DNA of 10,755 nucleotides from Clostridiales bacterium (GCA_017537905.1 JAFYJX010000066.1:1-10755); one strand, 5' to 3'; shown: positions 1 through 7,502, numbered from the stretch's first letter. Numbers and translations: made by a program. The notes: generated from the sequence alone by a model not told the origin.

Positions 1-142
1 GACAGGTAACATCCGTAAGTATTTCGCTGAGCACCCTGATCACTTCGATCCCCGTCAGTACCTTAAGCCCGCTCGTCAGGCTGTTAAGGACATGGTTGCT
101 CACAAGATTAAGTACGTTCTCGGTTCAGACGGTAAGGCTTGA
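1..142 (+). CDS. fba: Class II fructose-bisphosphate aldolase, C-terminal end (5' truncated by window edge)
   Basis: Only the last 46 codons plus TGA (frame starting at base 2) lie in the window. The peptide begins TGNIRKYFAEHPDHFDPRQY and ends in a VLGSDGKA tail. The 'R-x-Y-F-x-E-H-P-x-x-F-D-P-R-x-Y-L-x-P-A-R' pattern and the final '(L)GSxGKA' are characteristic of the C-terminus of class II, zinc-dependent fructose-1,6-bisphosphate aldolases. In glycolysis and gluconeogenesis this cytoplasmic enzyme interconverts fructose-1,6-bisphosphate with dihydroxyacetone phosphate and glyceraldehyde-3-phosphate. The catalytic and zinc-binding residues lie upstream of the window and cannot be checked. 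Codons such as CGT, GGT, GCT and AAG dominate, as expected for a highly expressed glycolytic gene. A strong intrinsic terminator follows the stop, so the aldolase is at the end of its transcript. Confidence 0.85.
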   Translation, partial: TGNIRKYFAEHPDHFDPRQYLKPARQAVKDMVAHKIKYVLGSDGKA

Positions 143-169
143 TCTTAAGTCACTTAACTTAAACCATTC

Positions 170-203
170 AGAGGCTGTCTCATATGAGGCGGCCTCTTTT
201 ATT
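170..203 (+). terminator. Intrinsic terminator of the aldolase gene
   Basis: The arms AGAGGCTGTCTC (170-181) and GAGGCGGCCTCT (186-197) form a 12-bp stem, counting G-U pairs, around an ATAT loop. A T-rich run (TTTTATT) follows directly. It lies 28 bases after the aldolase stop codon and upstream of the lipoprotein promoter region, so the two genes should be transcribed separately. Confidence 0.88.
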
Positions 204-230
204 GCGCGAAAAACAGGACTGCAACATTTT

Positions 231-260
231 AGTCCTATAAAATGTATAGATTGATATAAT
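231..260 (+). promoter_or_regulatory. Probable promoter region of the lipoprotein gene
   Basis: Two -10-like hexamers lie between the aldolase terminator and the lipoprotein start: TAAAAT at 238-243 (inside CCTATAAAATGTA) and TATAAT at 255-260. Neither has a good -35 match at 16-18 bp, so the exact promoter is unresolved. The TAAAAT copy is preceded by the inverted repeat AGGACT (215-220)/AGTCCT (231-236). It shares the 10-mer AGTCCTATAA with the MATE gene promoter on the opposite strand near 2755-2764. The ribosome binding site GGAGGA (272-277) is 7 bases before the ATG. Confidence 0.4.
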
Positions 261-284
261 AGTTCTTGTGCGGAGGAAGCGAAA

Positions 285-1301
285 ATGAGCAAAAAGATAA
301 TCGCAGCGGTACTGGTTTTGGCCAATGTTCTTTCATTGGCTTCCTGTTCTATGTTCACAACACCCACGTTCCCTGAAGATGATGACGATCCCGGTGCTAC
401 TGTTGCCTCTAAGAGCACCAAGGACCAGATTTACAATACGATCGGCAAGATCAGCAAGGCCCTGGCAGACTGCGATTATCAGAAATTCACGGAATACAGC
501 GAGGAATGCCGTGATCTTGAGAGCGCCATGCCTTCAATAAAGAAAGACGATGACGATGACTACACGACTCCCAAGGTAACAGATTCCTGGAAGGTTAAGA
601 ACATGATCGCCGGGACGATCACCTATGAGATCGATGACGACTCATATAAGGGCGGCATCTGGGGCAGCAAGTGCGAGGTTGACGTTACTTTCTCCTATAA
701 GGATTACCACGAGGTAATCGGCATGAGAGAAGAGTTCTTAGGCCCTGCCGATTTTAATACCCTTCTTTACGATGTCGAGAAAACGATAGATAAAAAGATC
801 ACGCTCATATTCAAGAAGGTCGGTGACGGATACCAGCTCTATAATCCTGCTGAGTTCATCTGCCTCTATAATTACGAGAACCTTGAGACGTTGAAGTTCA
901 TGAAAAACATCTTCGACATGGTCAAAAACGTCTACATGACAGGCCCCGGCTGGGACGAGGCGTCTGAGAGCTATACGGACACCAATGAGTTCACGATAGT
1001 TTTCGAGCTCGACGACCGCGCTAAGACTTATGTCTGGAGATATAAATACGCGGTAGCCGAAGGAAGGGGCTTCGACTGGGATTATACCTTCATATCGGAC
1101 ACGATAAACGATGAGAATCCCACGGAGATCCGCATTACATATAAACAGGACGAGAACTTCAAGACCGGCTTCTACCATTTCATCTTATACGATCCCCAGA
1201 CAAAGACCCTTTACGGTCTTGAATACGACGTTTATAACACCAAGGATGGCGGCGCGCCCACGACAACAACAACGGAGTCCACGGCTGAGACTACCACATA
1301 A
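285..1301 (+). CDS. Secreted lipoprotein of unknown function with acidic patches and Thr-rich C-terminus
   Basis: This 338-residue protein starts with a short basic n-region (MSKK), a hydrophobic stretch (residues 5-18) and the lipobox LASC with the lipidated cysteine at C21. It should therefore be anchored to the outer face of the cytoplasmic membrane. The start is supported by GGAGGA 7 bases upstream. After the anchor come a disordered linker with E31-D35, a helical stretch around residues 44-70, a second acid run D88-D92, and then alternating hydrophobic strands to about residue 320 (e.g. 'GTITYEIDDD', 'CEVDVTFSYKDY', 'KKITLIFKKVGDG'). The protein ends in a Thr-rich tail (about 326-338). 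I recognise no catalytic motif. The helix-then-beta layout resembles the small alpha+beta NTF2-like/DUF domains common in clostridial lipoproteins, but that is only an impression. It converges on the MATE exporter gene and has no visible partner. Confidence 0.85.
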   Translation: MSKKIIAAVLVLANVLSLASCSMFTTPTFPEDDDDPGATVASKSTKDQIYNTIGKISKALADCDYQKFTEYSEECRDLESAMPSIKKDDDDDYTTPKVTDSWKVKNMIAGTITYEIDDDSYKGGIWGSKCEVDVTFSYKDYHEVIGMREEFLGPADFNTLLYDVEKTIDKKITLIFKKVGDGYQLYNPAEFICLYNYENLETLKFMKNIFDMVKNVYMTGPGWDEASESYTDTNEFTIVFELDDRAKTYVWRYKYAVAEGRGFDWDYTFISDTINDENPTEIRITYKQDENFKTGFYHFILYDPQTKTLYGLEYDVYNTKDGGAPTTTTTESTAETTT

Positions 1302-1320
1302 GCAAACTTAAAAATTTCAG

Positions 1321-1369
1321 AAACGGCGGTTACTTGTCCTGAACAGCAGGCTGACTGCCGTTTTCTTTC
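1321..1369. terminator. Possible bidirectional terminator between convergent genes
   Basis: AAACGGC (1321-1327) can pair with GCCGTTT (1357-1363), enclosing a smaller hairpin CCTG-AACAG-CAGG (1338-1350). On the + strand the stem is followed by TCTTTC, and on the - strand by a run ending in ATTTTT. It sits between the lipoprotein stop (1301) and the last codons of the convergent MATE gene, where a shared terminator is expected. The loop is long (29 bases) and the outer stem only 7 bp, so this is a weak call. Confidence 0.35.
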
Positions 1370-2724
1370 GCCCATTTTTTCTCGATTTTCGCGAAAAGAT
1401 AACGGCCGATAAACATTCCTGCGATACCTGCAGCGGCCCAGGCGAACGGGTCTGATGCAACGGCGATGTAGTAGTTGTGGACATGGATCGAGTAAAAGGA
1501 AGTGACCATTCTCGCGCCGAGCTCGACAAAGCCCAGGATCATTGCGATATGGGCAAATCCGACGGACTGGATCGAGTGCCTGTAGATGAAGATCATGGCA
1601 AGGAAGAAATAGCATACCGCGCACTCAATGATGTAGGGCATTGCCCACGGAATATAGACCGATACGTCCACATCGGCATCGAAGAAGATCCAGAGGATCC
1701 TCGGCACTGCGAAGATCGCGAAGACCGCTGCAACTGCTGAGTAGACGATGTACATCTTCAGCGCGCAGTTTACACCCTGTCTGATCCTCTTCATATTGCG
1801 CGCGCCGTAGTTCTGGCCTGCGTAAGCTGCCATCGTCTGGCCGACGGAGAACATGCCCATGGTGATGATGCCCTGGAACTTGCTTGCGGCAGTGATAGCA
1901 CCTACTGCGATGTAATCGAAAGTATTGAAAGCGCTCTGCATGATGACCGTGCCGGATGCGGTGATGCCGTACTGGATCGCCATCGGGATGCCTAATTTCA
2001 GCTGCTCTCTTATGATCGCGGGATTCCATTTCCAGTCTTCCTTAGAGGGCCTCAGGGCCGGCATTTTCGCATAGATAAAGATAACGCAGGGAATGACTGC
2101 AAGGCCCTGTGCGATGACGGTCGCGAGAGCTGCGCCGAATGTTCCGAGCCTGAAGCCTACGATGAACCAGATGTCCAGACCGACATTTGTTGCGGCAGAG
2201 CAGATAAGGAAGATCAGGGGCATAAGGCTGTTTCCGACCGCCCTCATTAGTGAAGCGCAGTAGTTATACAAAATTACACAGACGATGCCTGCGCAGATCG
2301 TCGAGATATAAGTCAGCGCGTAATCGAAGATCTCCTCCGGCGTGTTCATGAGAACGAGCAGGGGACGCATAAATGCGAGGCCGATAACGGTGATGAGTGC
2401 AGCTATTATAAGCGAGAGATAAAGGCCGTTTGTAACGGAGGCCTTTACGCCCCTCTCGTCACCTGCGCCGTATCTCTGGCTCGTAACGATCGAGAAGCCC
2501 GACACCATGCCGTTCGAAGTACCGAACATAAGGAACATGATCGTGCCCGTGGAGCCTACGGCTGCAAGCGCCATCGGATCGACGCTCCTGCCGACGATGA
2601 TGGTATCCGCAATGTTATAGAGCTGCTGGGCAACATTTCCCAACAGGAGCATAAGGGTGAACTTTAATATGATCGACATCGGGTTGCCCTTTGTCATGTC
2701 TGTATCGGTTCTTCTGCCTGCCAT
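1330..2724 (-). CDS. MATE-family multidrug/Na+(H+) antiporter
   Basis: This 464-residue integral membrane protein has the length and about 12 hydrophobic helices usual for MATE exporters, which expel cationic drugs or metabolites using a Na+ or H+ gradient. The N-terminal half carries the family opening 'GNPMSIILKFTLMLLLGN', 'QQLYNIADTIIVGR' (with D40 in helix 1, a position often acidic in this family) and 'YGAGD'. The second half repeats the pattern with 'LGIPMAIQYG' and 'AYAGQNYGARNMKRIRQG', so the pseudo-symmetric duplication is intact. The first Met is preferred because GGAAGG lies 5 bases upstream on the coding strand (2730-2735). The internal Met at residue 10, where many relatives begin, has no ribosome binding site. 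It is transcribed alone, divergent from the GH3 gene. The substrate cannot be inferred. Confidence 0.93.
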   Translation of the reverse strand: MAGRRTDTDMTKGNPMSIILKFTLMLLLGNVAQQLYNIADTIIVGRSVDPMALAAVGSTGTIMFLMFGTSNGMVSGFSIVTSQRYGAGDERGVKASVTNGLYLSLIIAALITVIGLAFMRPLLVLMNTPEEIFDYALTYISTICAGIVCVILYNYCASLMRAVGNSLMPLIFLICSAATNVGLDIWFIVGFRLGTFGAALATVIAQGLAVIPCVIFIYAKMPALRPSKEDWKWNPAIIREQLKLGIPMAIQYGITASGTVIMQSAFNTFDYIAVGAITAASKFQGIITMGMFSVGQTMAAYAGQNYGARNMKRIRQGVNCALKMYIVYSAVAAVFAIFAVPRILWIFFDADVDVSVYIPWAMPYIIECAVCYFFLAMIFIYRHSIQSVGFAHIAMILGFVELGARMVTSFYSIHVHNYYIAVASDPFAWAAAGIAGMFIGRYLFAKIEKKWAKENGSQPAVQDK

Positions 2725-2989
2725 AAACGCCTTCCGGATACTGAAGTTTCCACATTATAGGACTGCAATATTGTATTTAATATCAGATAGATTGCAAATA
2801 TATAACTTTATCAACGGTAAAAAACAGCGGGAGGCCTTAAGTTTGAGGCATATTCTGAAGTCTTTGCTTACAACGCAAGAAATGAATAATAAAAGCGGGT
2901 AAAATACAATCGGGCGGCCGCGAAATACTGTATATTCAATGCACAGCGTAAATTTTCGTCTACATCGTAATCGGCAGGAGGTATTATCA
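2725..2989. promoter_or_regulatory. Divergent intergenic region between MATE and GH3 genes
   Basis: This AT-rich 265-base stretch must hold both promoters. For the MATE gene (- strand) a perfect TATAAT lies in the context AGTCCTATAATG (about 2753-2764), about 30 bases before its start; no convincing -35 accompanies it. For GH3 (+ strand) TATATT (2931-2936) is the closest -10-like element, again without a clear -35, which suggests dependence on an activator. Just upstream is an 8-bp palindrome GCGGCCGC (2914-2921), flanked by ATACA (2904-2908) and TGTAT (2929-2933). I see no riboswitch-like structure or convincing small gene here. Confidence 0.5.
2976..2981 (+). promoter_or_regulatory. Ribosome binding site fixing the GH3 start
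   Basis: AGGAGG is 8 bases before the ATG at 2990. The reading frame is open further upstream to an ATG at 2939, but that ATG has no such site and the extra 17 residues (MHSVNFRLHRNRQEVLS) do not resemble the family N-terminus. The downstream start is therefore chosen. Confidence 0.9.
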
Positions 2990-5776
2990 ATGAATGAGAT
3001 AACCCTTAACTGGAATGAATATACTGAAGCAGCGATCAAGACTGCCGCAGAAGGCATCGTCATGATCGAGAACAAGGAGAATGTTCTTCCTCTGAAGACG
3101 GGCGCTCACGTCGCTCTTTTCGGAAGGATGCAGACTCATTACTACAAGTCCGGAACAGGTTCCGGCGGCATGGTCAACGTTCATCACGTAACCGACATCA
3201 GGGAAGGTCTTAATGACTGCTCCGGCATCACTTTGGATGCAGAGCTCATGGACATATATGACAAATGGGATGAAGCAAATCCCATCGACGCGGGACTCGG
3301 CTGGGGCAAGGAGGCATGGTCTCAGGCCGAGATGCCTGTGTCATCTGAATTAGCTGAGACACTGGCTTCACGCAACGATTATGCTGTGGTAATAATCGCG
3401 AGGACCGCAGGCGAGGACAGGGACAATTCCGCAGAAAAGGGCGCTTACTACTTAAGCGACAGCGAAGAAGACCTGCTCGCAAACGTAACCAAGGCATTCG
3501 GCAAGACTATAGTCCTTCTTAACGTCGGCAACATCATCGACATGTCCTTTGTAAAGAAGTATCCCGTCAAGGGCGTTCTCTACGTCTGGCAGGCCGGCAT
3601 GATCGGCGGCACGAGCGTTGCCAGGGTCCTTACAGGCAAGGAGAATCCTTCAGGATGCCTTCCCGACACCATCGCCGAGAAGCTCGAAGACTACGCTTCC
3701 GACGCCAATTTCTTCAAGGACATAAAGGAAGACATCTACCAGGAGGATATCTTCGTCGGTTACAGATATTTCTCGACATTCGCTAACGATAAGGTTCTCT
3801 ATCCTTTCGGCTTCGGTCTGTCCTATACGACATTCGAACTTACAGATCCTTCTTTCGCGTTCGAAAACGATACGGTCACAGTAAGCGTTACTGTTAAGAA
3901 CACCGGTGATACGGCAGGCAAGAAAGCTGTCATGCTCTACTGCAAAGCACCTGACGGAAAGCTCTCCAAGCCTTCGAGAGTCCTTGCAGGATTTACGAAG
4001 ACCGGCAACATTCCCGCAGGATGTGAAGAACGCGTAACTATAACAGCTCCGGTCAGAAGATTCGCATCATTTGACGATGATGGCAGAACGGGCTTCGGCA
4101 CGACTGGATTTGTCTTAGAGCAGGGCACATATGAGTTCTTCTTGGGAAGCGATTTTATAAGCGCATCTGCGGTAGGTTCTTTCGAGCTTTCAGAAGGCAG
4201 ACTTCTTGAAGCGCTCGAAAATGCCCTCCTTCCGCATAAAGCATATAAGCGTCTCATTGCTGTTCCTAATGGCGACGGCACATATACAAAGGGCGAAGAG
4301 GACACGCCGCTTCAGTCCATTGACCACCTCGCAACGAGAATGGACAGAGTCCCTGCTGAGATCCCTCAGACAGGCGACAAGGGCATCAAGTTAACAGACG
4401 TTAAGAGCGGCAAGAATACGATGGACGAATTCGTCGCGCAGCTCGCCGATGAAGAGCTCTGTCTCATAATCAGAGGCGAGGGCATGGGCAGCCCCAAGGT
4501 TACGATCGGTACTGCCGCTGCTTTCGGAGGCGTTACAAAAGAGCTTAAGGAGATGGGCATTCCTACACTCTGCTGCACGGACGGTCCTTCAGGCATGCGT
4601 CTTGATTCAGGCAAGAAGGCATTCTCACTTCCTAACGGAACATGCCTTGCTTCCACATTCAACGTTGACCTCGTCGAAGAGCTCTATTCCTACCTCGGTA
4701 TCGAGATGGTATCCAATAAGATCGACGCTCTCTTAGGCCCCGGAATCAATATCCACAGACATCCTCTGAACGGCCGCAACTTCGAGTATTTCTCCGAAGA
4801 TCCGCTCCTTACGGGTCTTATGGCTGCAGCCCAGGTAAAGGCATTGGAGAAGTCCGGTGTAACACCCGTTATCAAGCACTTCTGCGCAAACAACCGTGAG
4901 ACCAACAGACGTGAGATGAGCTCACGCGTATCTTCCAGAGCACTTCGTGAGATTTATCTTCCTGCTTTCGAGATCGCAATCAAGGAAGGCGGCGCGAGAT
5001 GCGTCATGACAAGCTACAACAGGATCAACGACACATACAGCGCCAACCACTACGACCAGAACACCATAATCCTTCGTGAGCAGTGGGGCTTTACGGGCCT
5101 CGTCATGACCGACTGGTGGGCATATATCAACAAAGAAGTAACCATCTCAGAGAAGTATTCTCTTGAAGACCACTCCGTAATGGCAAGATCCCAGAACGAC
5201 GTTTACATGGTCTGCACAAGCGTCGAAAGGGAGAACCTGTTAGAAGCCGATACCTACAAGGAACTTACGGAAGGCGACGGCTCCAAGATCACGAGAGCAG
5301 AGCTCCAGAGAAATGCGAAGAACATCTTAAACTTCGCAATGAACACGCCCGCAATGGACAGGGTAGAGGGCAAGGAAGTCACGATCAACCACATCGACAG
5401 CCCGTTCGGAAATGACGATGTTGAAGTCGATACGGACGTTTACTACTCCATGACCGATGAGATCGAGATCGAATGCAAGACCAAGACTTCCAGAGGCAAG
5501 GACTTTGTCTTCGGCATCACATGCGAGAAGCAGGGCTACTATTCACTCGAATTTACTGGTTATTCTAACTTGGGCGAGCTTGCTCAGATCCCGATGACGT
5601 GCTATATCACGAGCATTCCTTTCGCTGTCATCACATGGAACGGCACAGGCGGAGAGCTCGTCAAAAAGGAAGCTGAGTGCATGATGTATGCCAAGAACTG
5701 CGTATTCCGCGTGCATTTCGCATCAGGCGGTGTATCGATCAAGTCACTTAAGATCAAGTACTTAAGACCGCTCTAA
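2990..5776 (+). CDS. Glycoside hydrolase family 3 (beta-glucosidase-like), reversed domain order, cytoplasmic
   Basis: This 928-residue enzyme hydrolyses terminal beta-linked sugars. No signal peptide is present, so it probably acts in the cytoplasm on imported oligosaccharides. The GH3 C-type alpha/beta domain comes first (about 10-280; 'AAEGIVMIENKENVLPL', 'AGEDRDN' with E142, and the closing 'PFGFGLSYT' at 272-280). A fibronectin-III-like beta domain follows (about 285-410), then the catalytic barrel domain (about 480-790). Barrel motifs are intact: DGPSGMR (531-537), GRNFEYFSEDP (595-605), K629-H630 in 'IKHFCANN', and the nucleophile D708 in 'GLVMTDWW'. About 130 C-terminal residues form an extra, probably beta-rich, tail I cannot assign. 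Beta-glucosidases of Ruminococcus, Butyrivibrio and clostridia share this swapped order. The substrate could be a glucoside, xyloside or other sugar. A terminator follows, so it is a single-gene unit. Confidence 0.94.
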   Translation: MNEITLNWNEYTEAAIKTAAEGIVMIENKENVLPLKTGAHVALFGRMQTHYYKSGTGSGGMVNVHHVTDIREGLNDCSGITLDAELMDIYDKWDEANPIDAGLGWGKEAWSQAEMPVSSELAETLASRNDYAVVIIARTAGEDRDNSAEKGAYYLSDSEEDLLANVTKAFGKTIVLLNVGNIIDMSFVKKYPVKGVLYVWQAGMIGGTSVARVLTGKENPSGCLPDTIAEKLEDYASDANFFKDIKEDIYQEDIFVGYRYFSTFANDKVLYPFGFGLSYTTFELTDPSFAFENDTVTVSVTVKNTGDTAGKKAVMLYCKAPDGKLSKPSRVLAGFTKTGNIPAGCEERVTITAPVRRFASFDDDGRTGFGTTGFVLEQGTYEFFLGSDFISASAVGSFELSEGRLLEALENALLPHKAYKRLIAVPNGDGTYTKGEEDTPLQSIDHLATRMDRVPAEIPQTGDKGIKLTDVKSGKNTMDEFVAQLADEELCLIIRGEGMGSPKVTIGTAAAFGGVTKELKEMGIPTLCCTDGPSGMRLDSGKKAFSLPNGTCLASTFNVDLVEELYSYLGIEMVSNKIDALLGPGINIHRHPLNGRNFEYFSEDPLLTGLMAAAQVKALEKSGVTPVIKHFCANNRETNRREMSSRVSSRALREIYLPAFEIAIKEGGARCVMTSYNRINDTYSANHYDQNTIILREQWGFTGLVMTDWWAYINKEVTISEKYSLEDHSVMARSQNDVYMVCTSVERENLLEADTYKELTEGDGSKITRAELQRNAKNILNFAMNTPAMDRVEGKEVTINHIDSPFGNDDVEVDTDVYYSMTDEIEIECKTKTSRGKDFVFGITCEKQGYYSLEFTGYSNLGELAQIPMTCYITSIPFAVITWNGTGGELVKKEAECMMYAKNCVFRVHFASGGVSIKSLKIKYLRPL

Positions 5777-5794
5777 ACCAATAAAACACTAACG

Positions 5795-5823
5795 AAGCTG
5801 CCCCTTATGAGGCAGCTTTTTTA
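5795..5823 (+). terminator. Intrinsic terminator of the GH3 gene
   Basis: AAGCTGCC (5795-5802) and GGCAGCTT (5811-5818) form a perfect 8-bp stem with an 8-base loop, running into six T residues. It lies 18 bases after the GH3 stop codon. Confidence 0.92.
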
Positions 5824-5831
5824 TTGCAGGA

Positions 5832-5852
5832 TTTTCGATATGCGTTCGAAAA
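5832..5852. repeat. Inverted repeat upstream of the nucleotidase gene, candidate operator
   Basis: TTTTCGA (5832-5838) and TCGAAAA (5846-5852) are perfect 7-bp inverted arms separated by 7 bases. The dyad sits between the GH3 terminator and the nucleotidase start (58 bases before the ATG), where a promoter is expected. A transcription factor site is plausible. The site has no terminator-type T-run after it. The nearest -10-like sequence is TACGAT (5871-5876); no good -35 is visible. Confidence 0.4.
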
Positions 5853-5909
5853 GACCGGCAGACTTAGTGATACGATATTAAAGCAACAAAATCCAAAGGA
5901 ACACATGAA

Positions 5910-7406
5910 ATGAAGAATCTTAAGAAACTGACTCTCCTCCACTCCAACGACATGCACGGTGACTTTAACGCAGAGAAGGTCGACAGCAACCTTATCGGCG
6001 GCGTCTCAATGCTCTCAGGCTACATCAACAAAGTCAGAAGCGAAGAAAAGAACGTGCTTTACGCGATTGCCGGCGACATGTTCAGAGGATCCATAATAGA
6101 CACTGAATTCCACGGAATTTCAACGATCCAGATAATGAACATGCTGGCCCCCGATATCGTCACACTGGGAAACCACGAGATAGACTATGGTCTTGCTCAT
6201 CTCCTCTTCCTCGAGAAGTGTGCCGAATTCCCGATCATCAATGCAAACATGCACGTTACGACAAACCATAAGAGGCTTTTCGAACCCTGCAAGATCATTG
6301 AGATCGACGGAATGAAGATCCTCTTTATCGGCATCATCACTGAGATTGCCCTTATGGAATGCAAGAAAGACAACCTCATCGGCACATTCGTATCGCTCGA
6401 CGAGGCCGCTGATGAGGTCGGCAGGATCTGCAACACATACAACTCTCTTGATGTGGATTTCACGGTATTGCTGACACACATCGGCTTTGAAGAAGACAAG
6501 AAGCTTGCTTCTATGCTCGATCCCTCATGGGGCGTAGACGTGATCATCGGAGGTCACTCACACACATTTATCACTGAGCCTGAGACCGTCAACGGCATAC
6601 CGATCGTTCAGGCGGGAACGGGCACAGACCAGATCGGCCGTTTCGACATTGTGATCGATACCGACAACAACTGCATCGACAGCTACACCTGGCAGCCTGT
6701 TCCGATCAATTCCGAAAACTGCCCGAGAGACCCTGATATCGAGCGCGTGATCGACGCTTACCAGACCCAGACTGATGAGAAATACGGACAGATCCTTACA
6801 AAATTCGTAAGGCAGCTCACCCACCCTGCGAGAAACCAGGAGACTGAACTGGGCGACCTCTATGCTGATATCTTAAAGGACCAGCTGGGCCTGGACATCT
6901 TCCTTATGGCATCAGGCTCCGTCCGCACCGAGCAGTTAGGACCTATAGTCACCAAAGGAGATTTCTCGATCAATTTCCCTTACGATGATTCCGCCCATGC
7001 GATGTGGTGGACAGGCGCGCAGCTTAAGCACGGCCTCCTTCGCATGTTAAGAGACGAGGCCCTCGCAGGCGCCCACACCGAGTTCTACCAGTTATCCAGA
7101 GGCCTCGAAGTCGAATACGACCAGAAGACCCACAGCTTCATCAAGTTTAATTTTGAGGGTGAACCCGTTGCTGACGACAGGGTGTTTACCGTAGGTCTCC
7201 AGCAGTTCCACTACAAGAATATCGAGGATTCTTTTGACTTGACTCTCGAGGAAGTCCGCGAAAACCACCCGGACAGAGTCGTCGCGAGCTCCTGCCTCCA
7301 AATAATCGAAGAGACCCTCATAAACGGCACCCACCAGAACGCTTCGGGCACCGGAAGACTCATTATCCACAGGGAAGACGGAACGGTCACGGGCGTCGCT
7401 CTCTGA
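5910..7406 (+). CDS. 5'-nucleotidase / UshA-like metallophosphoesterase, no signal peptide
   Basis: This 498-residue protein has the two-domain layout of the 5'-nucleotidase/2',3'-cyclic phosphodiesterase family, which removes phosphate from nucleotides or related compounds using two divalent metals. The N-terminal calcineurin-like domain keeps every metal-binding motif: NDMHG (D14, H16), GDMFRG (D56), GNHEID (N88, H89), LTHIG (H190) and GGHSHT (H216, H218). The substrate-binding C-terminal domain spans about 300-490 ('ELGDLYADIL', 'FPYDDSAHAMWWTGAQLKHG'). The family is usually exported or wall-anchored, but this protein begins MKNLKKLTLLHSNDMHG, directly at the first beta strand, and ends without an anchor, so it should be cytoplasmic. 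The start has AAAGGA (5895-5900) 9 bases upstream. The gene has its own upstream dyad and a downstream hairpin. The true substrate (nucleotide, sugar phosphate, cyclic nucleotide) is unknown. Confidence 0.92.
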   Translation: MKNLKKLTLLHSNDMHGDFNAEKVDSNLIGGVSMLSGYINKVRSEEKNVLYAIAGDMFRGSIIDTEFHGISTIQIMNMLAPDIVTLGNHEIDYGLAHLLFLEKCAEFPIINANMHVTTNHKRLFEPCKIIEIDGMKILFIGIITEIALMECKKDNLIGTFVSLDEAADEVGRICNTYNSLDVDFTVLLTHIGFEEDKKLASMLDPSWGVDVIIGGHSHTFITEPETVNGIPIVQAGTGTDQIGRFDIVIDTDNNCIDSYTWQPVPINSENCPRDPDIERVIDAYQTQTDEKYGQILTKFVRQLTHPARNQETELGDLYADILKDQLGLDIFLMASGSVRTEQLGPIVTKGDFSINFPYDDSAHAMWWTGAQLKHGLLRMLRDEALAGAHTEFYQLSRGLEVEYDQKTHSFIKFNFEGEPVADDRVFTVGLQQFHYKNIEDSFDLTLEEVRENHPDRVVASSCLQIIEETLINGTHQNASGTGRLIIHREDGTVTGVAL

Positions 7407-7457
7407 GCCTTGAGGGAACAAGAGTTTTATATTAATTAATTTTTGTATTAAAATAGG

Positions 7458-7490
7458 GTCGGCTCATTTTTTGAGCCGGCTTATTAATTT
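7458..7490 (+). terminator. Terminator-like hairpin after the nucleotidase gene
   Basis: GTCGGCTCA (7458-7466) pairs with TGAGCCGGC (7472-7480), a 9-bp stem with one G-U pair and a five-T loop, followed by the moderately T-rich TTATTAATTT. It ends only about 12 bases before the ribosome binding site of the next gene (AAGGGG, 7493-7498), with no room for a promoter in between. It may therefore be a leaky terminator through which the downstream gene is read. Confidence 0.7.
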
Positions 7491-7502
7491 GTAAGGGGAT
7501 AT

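Noticed and set aside
2725..2760. Riboswitch (e.g. guanidine or other efflux-linked type) before the MATE gene
   Set aside because: The TATAAT element lies only about 30 bases before the start, leaving no room for an aptamer.
2657..2902. 81-codon + strand open frame overlapping the MATE start antisense
   Set aside because: It largely mirrors the MATE N-terminus and the AT-rich spacer, has no good ribosome binding site, and its composition is not protein-like beyond the overlap.
2939..2989. Upstream in-frame start for the GH3 gene (17 extra residues)
   Set aside because: It has no ribosome binding site and the extra residues do not look like a signal peptide or the family N-terminus. AGGAGG 8 bases before 2990 decides the start.
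2755..3075. 106-codon - strand open frame across the divergent region and GH3 start
   Set aside because: It is antisense to GH3, has no ribosome binding site, and would collide with the MATE promoter region.
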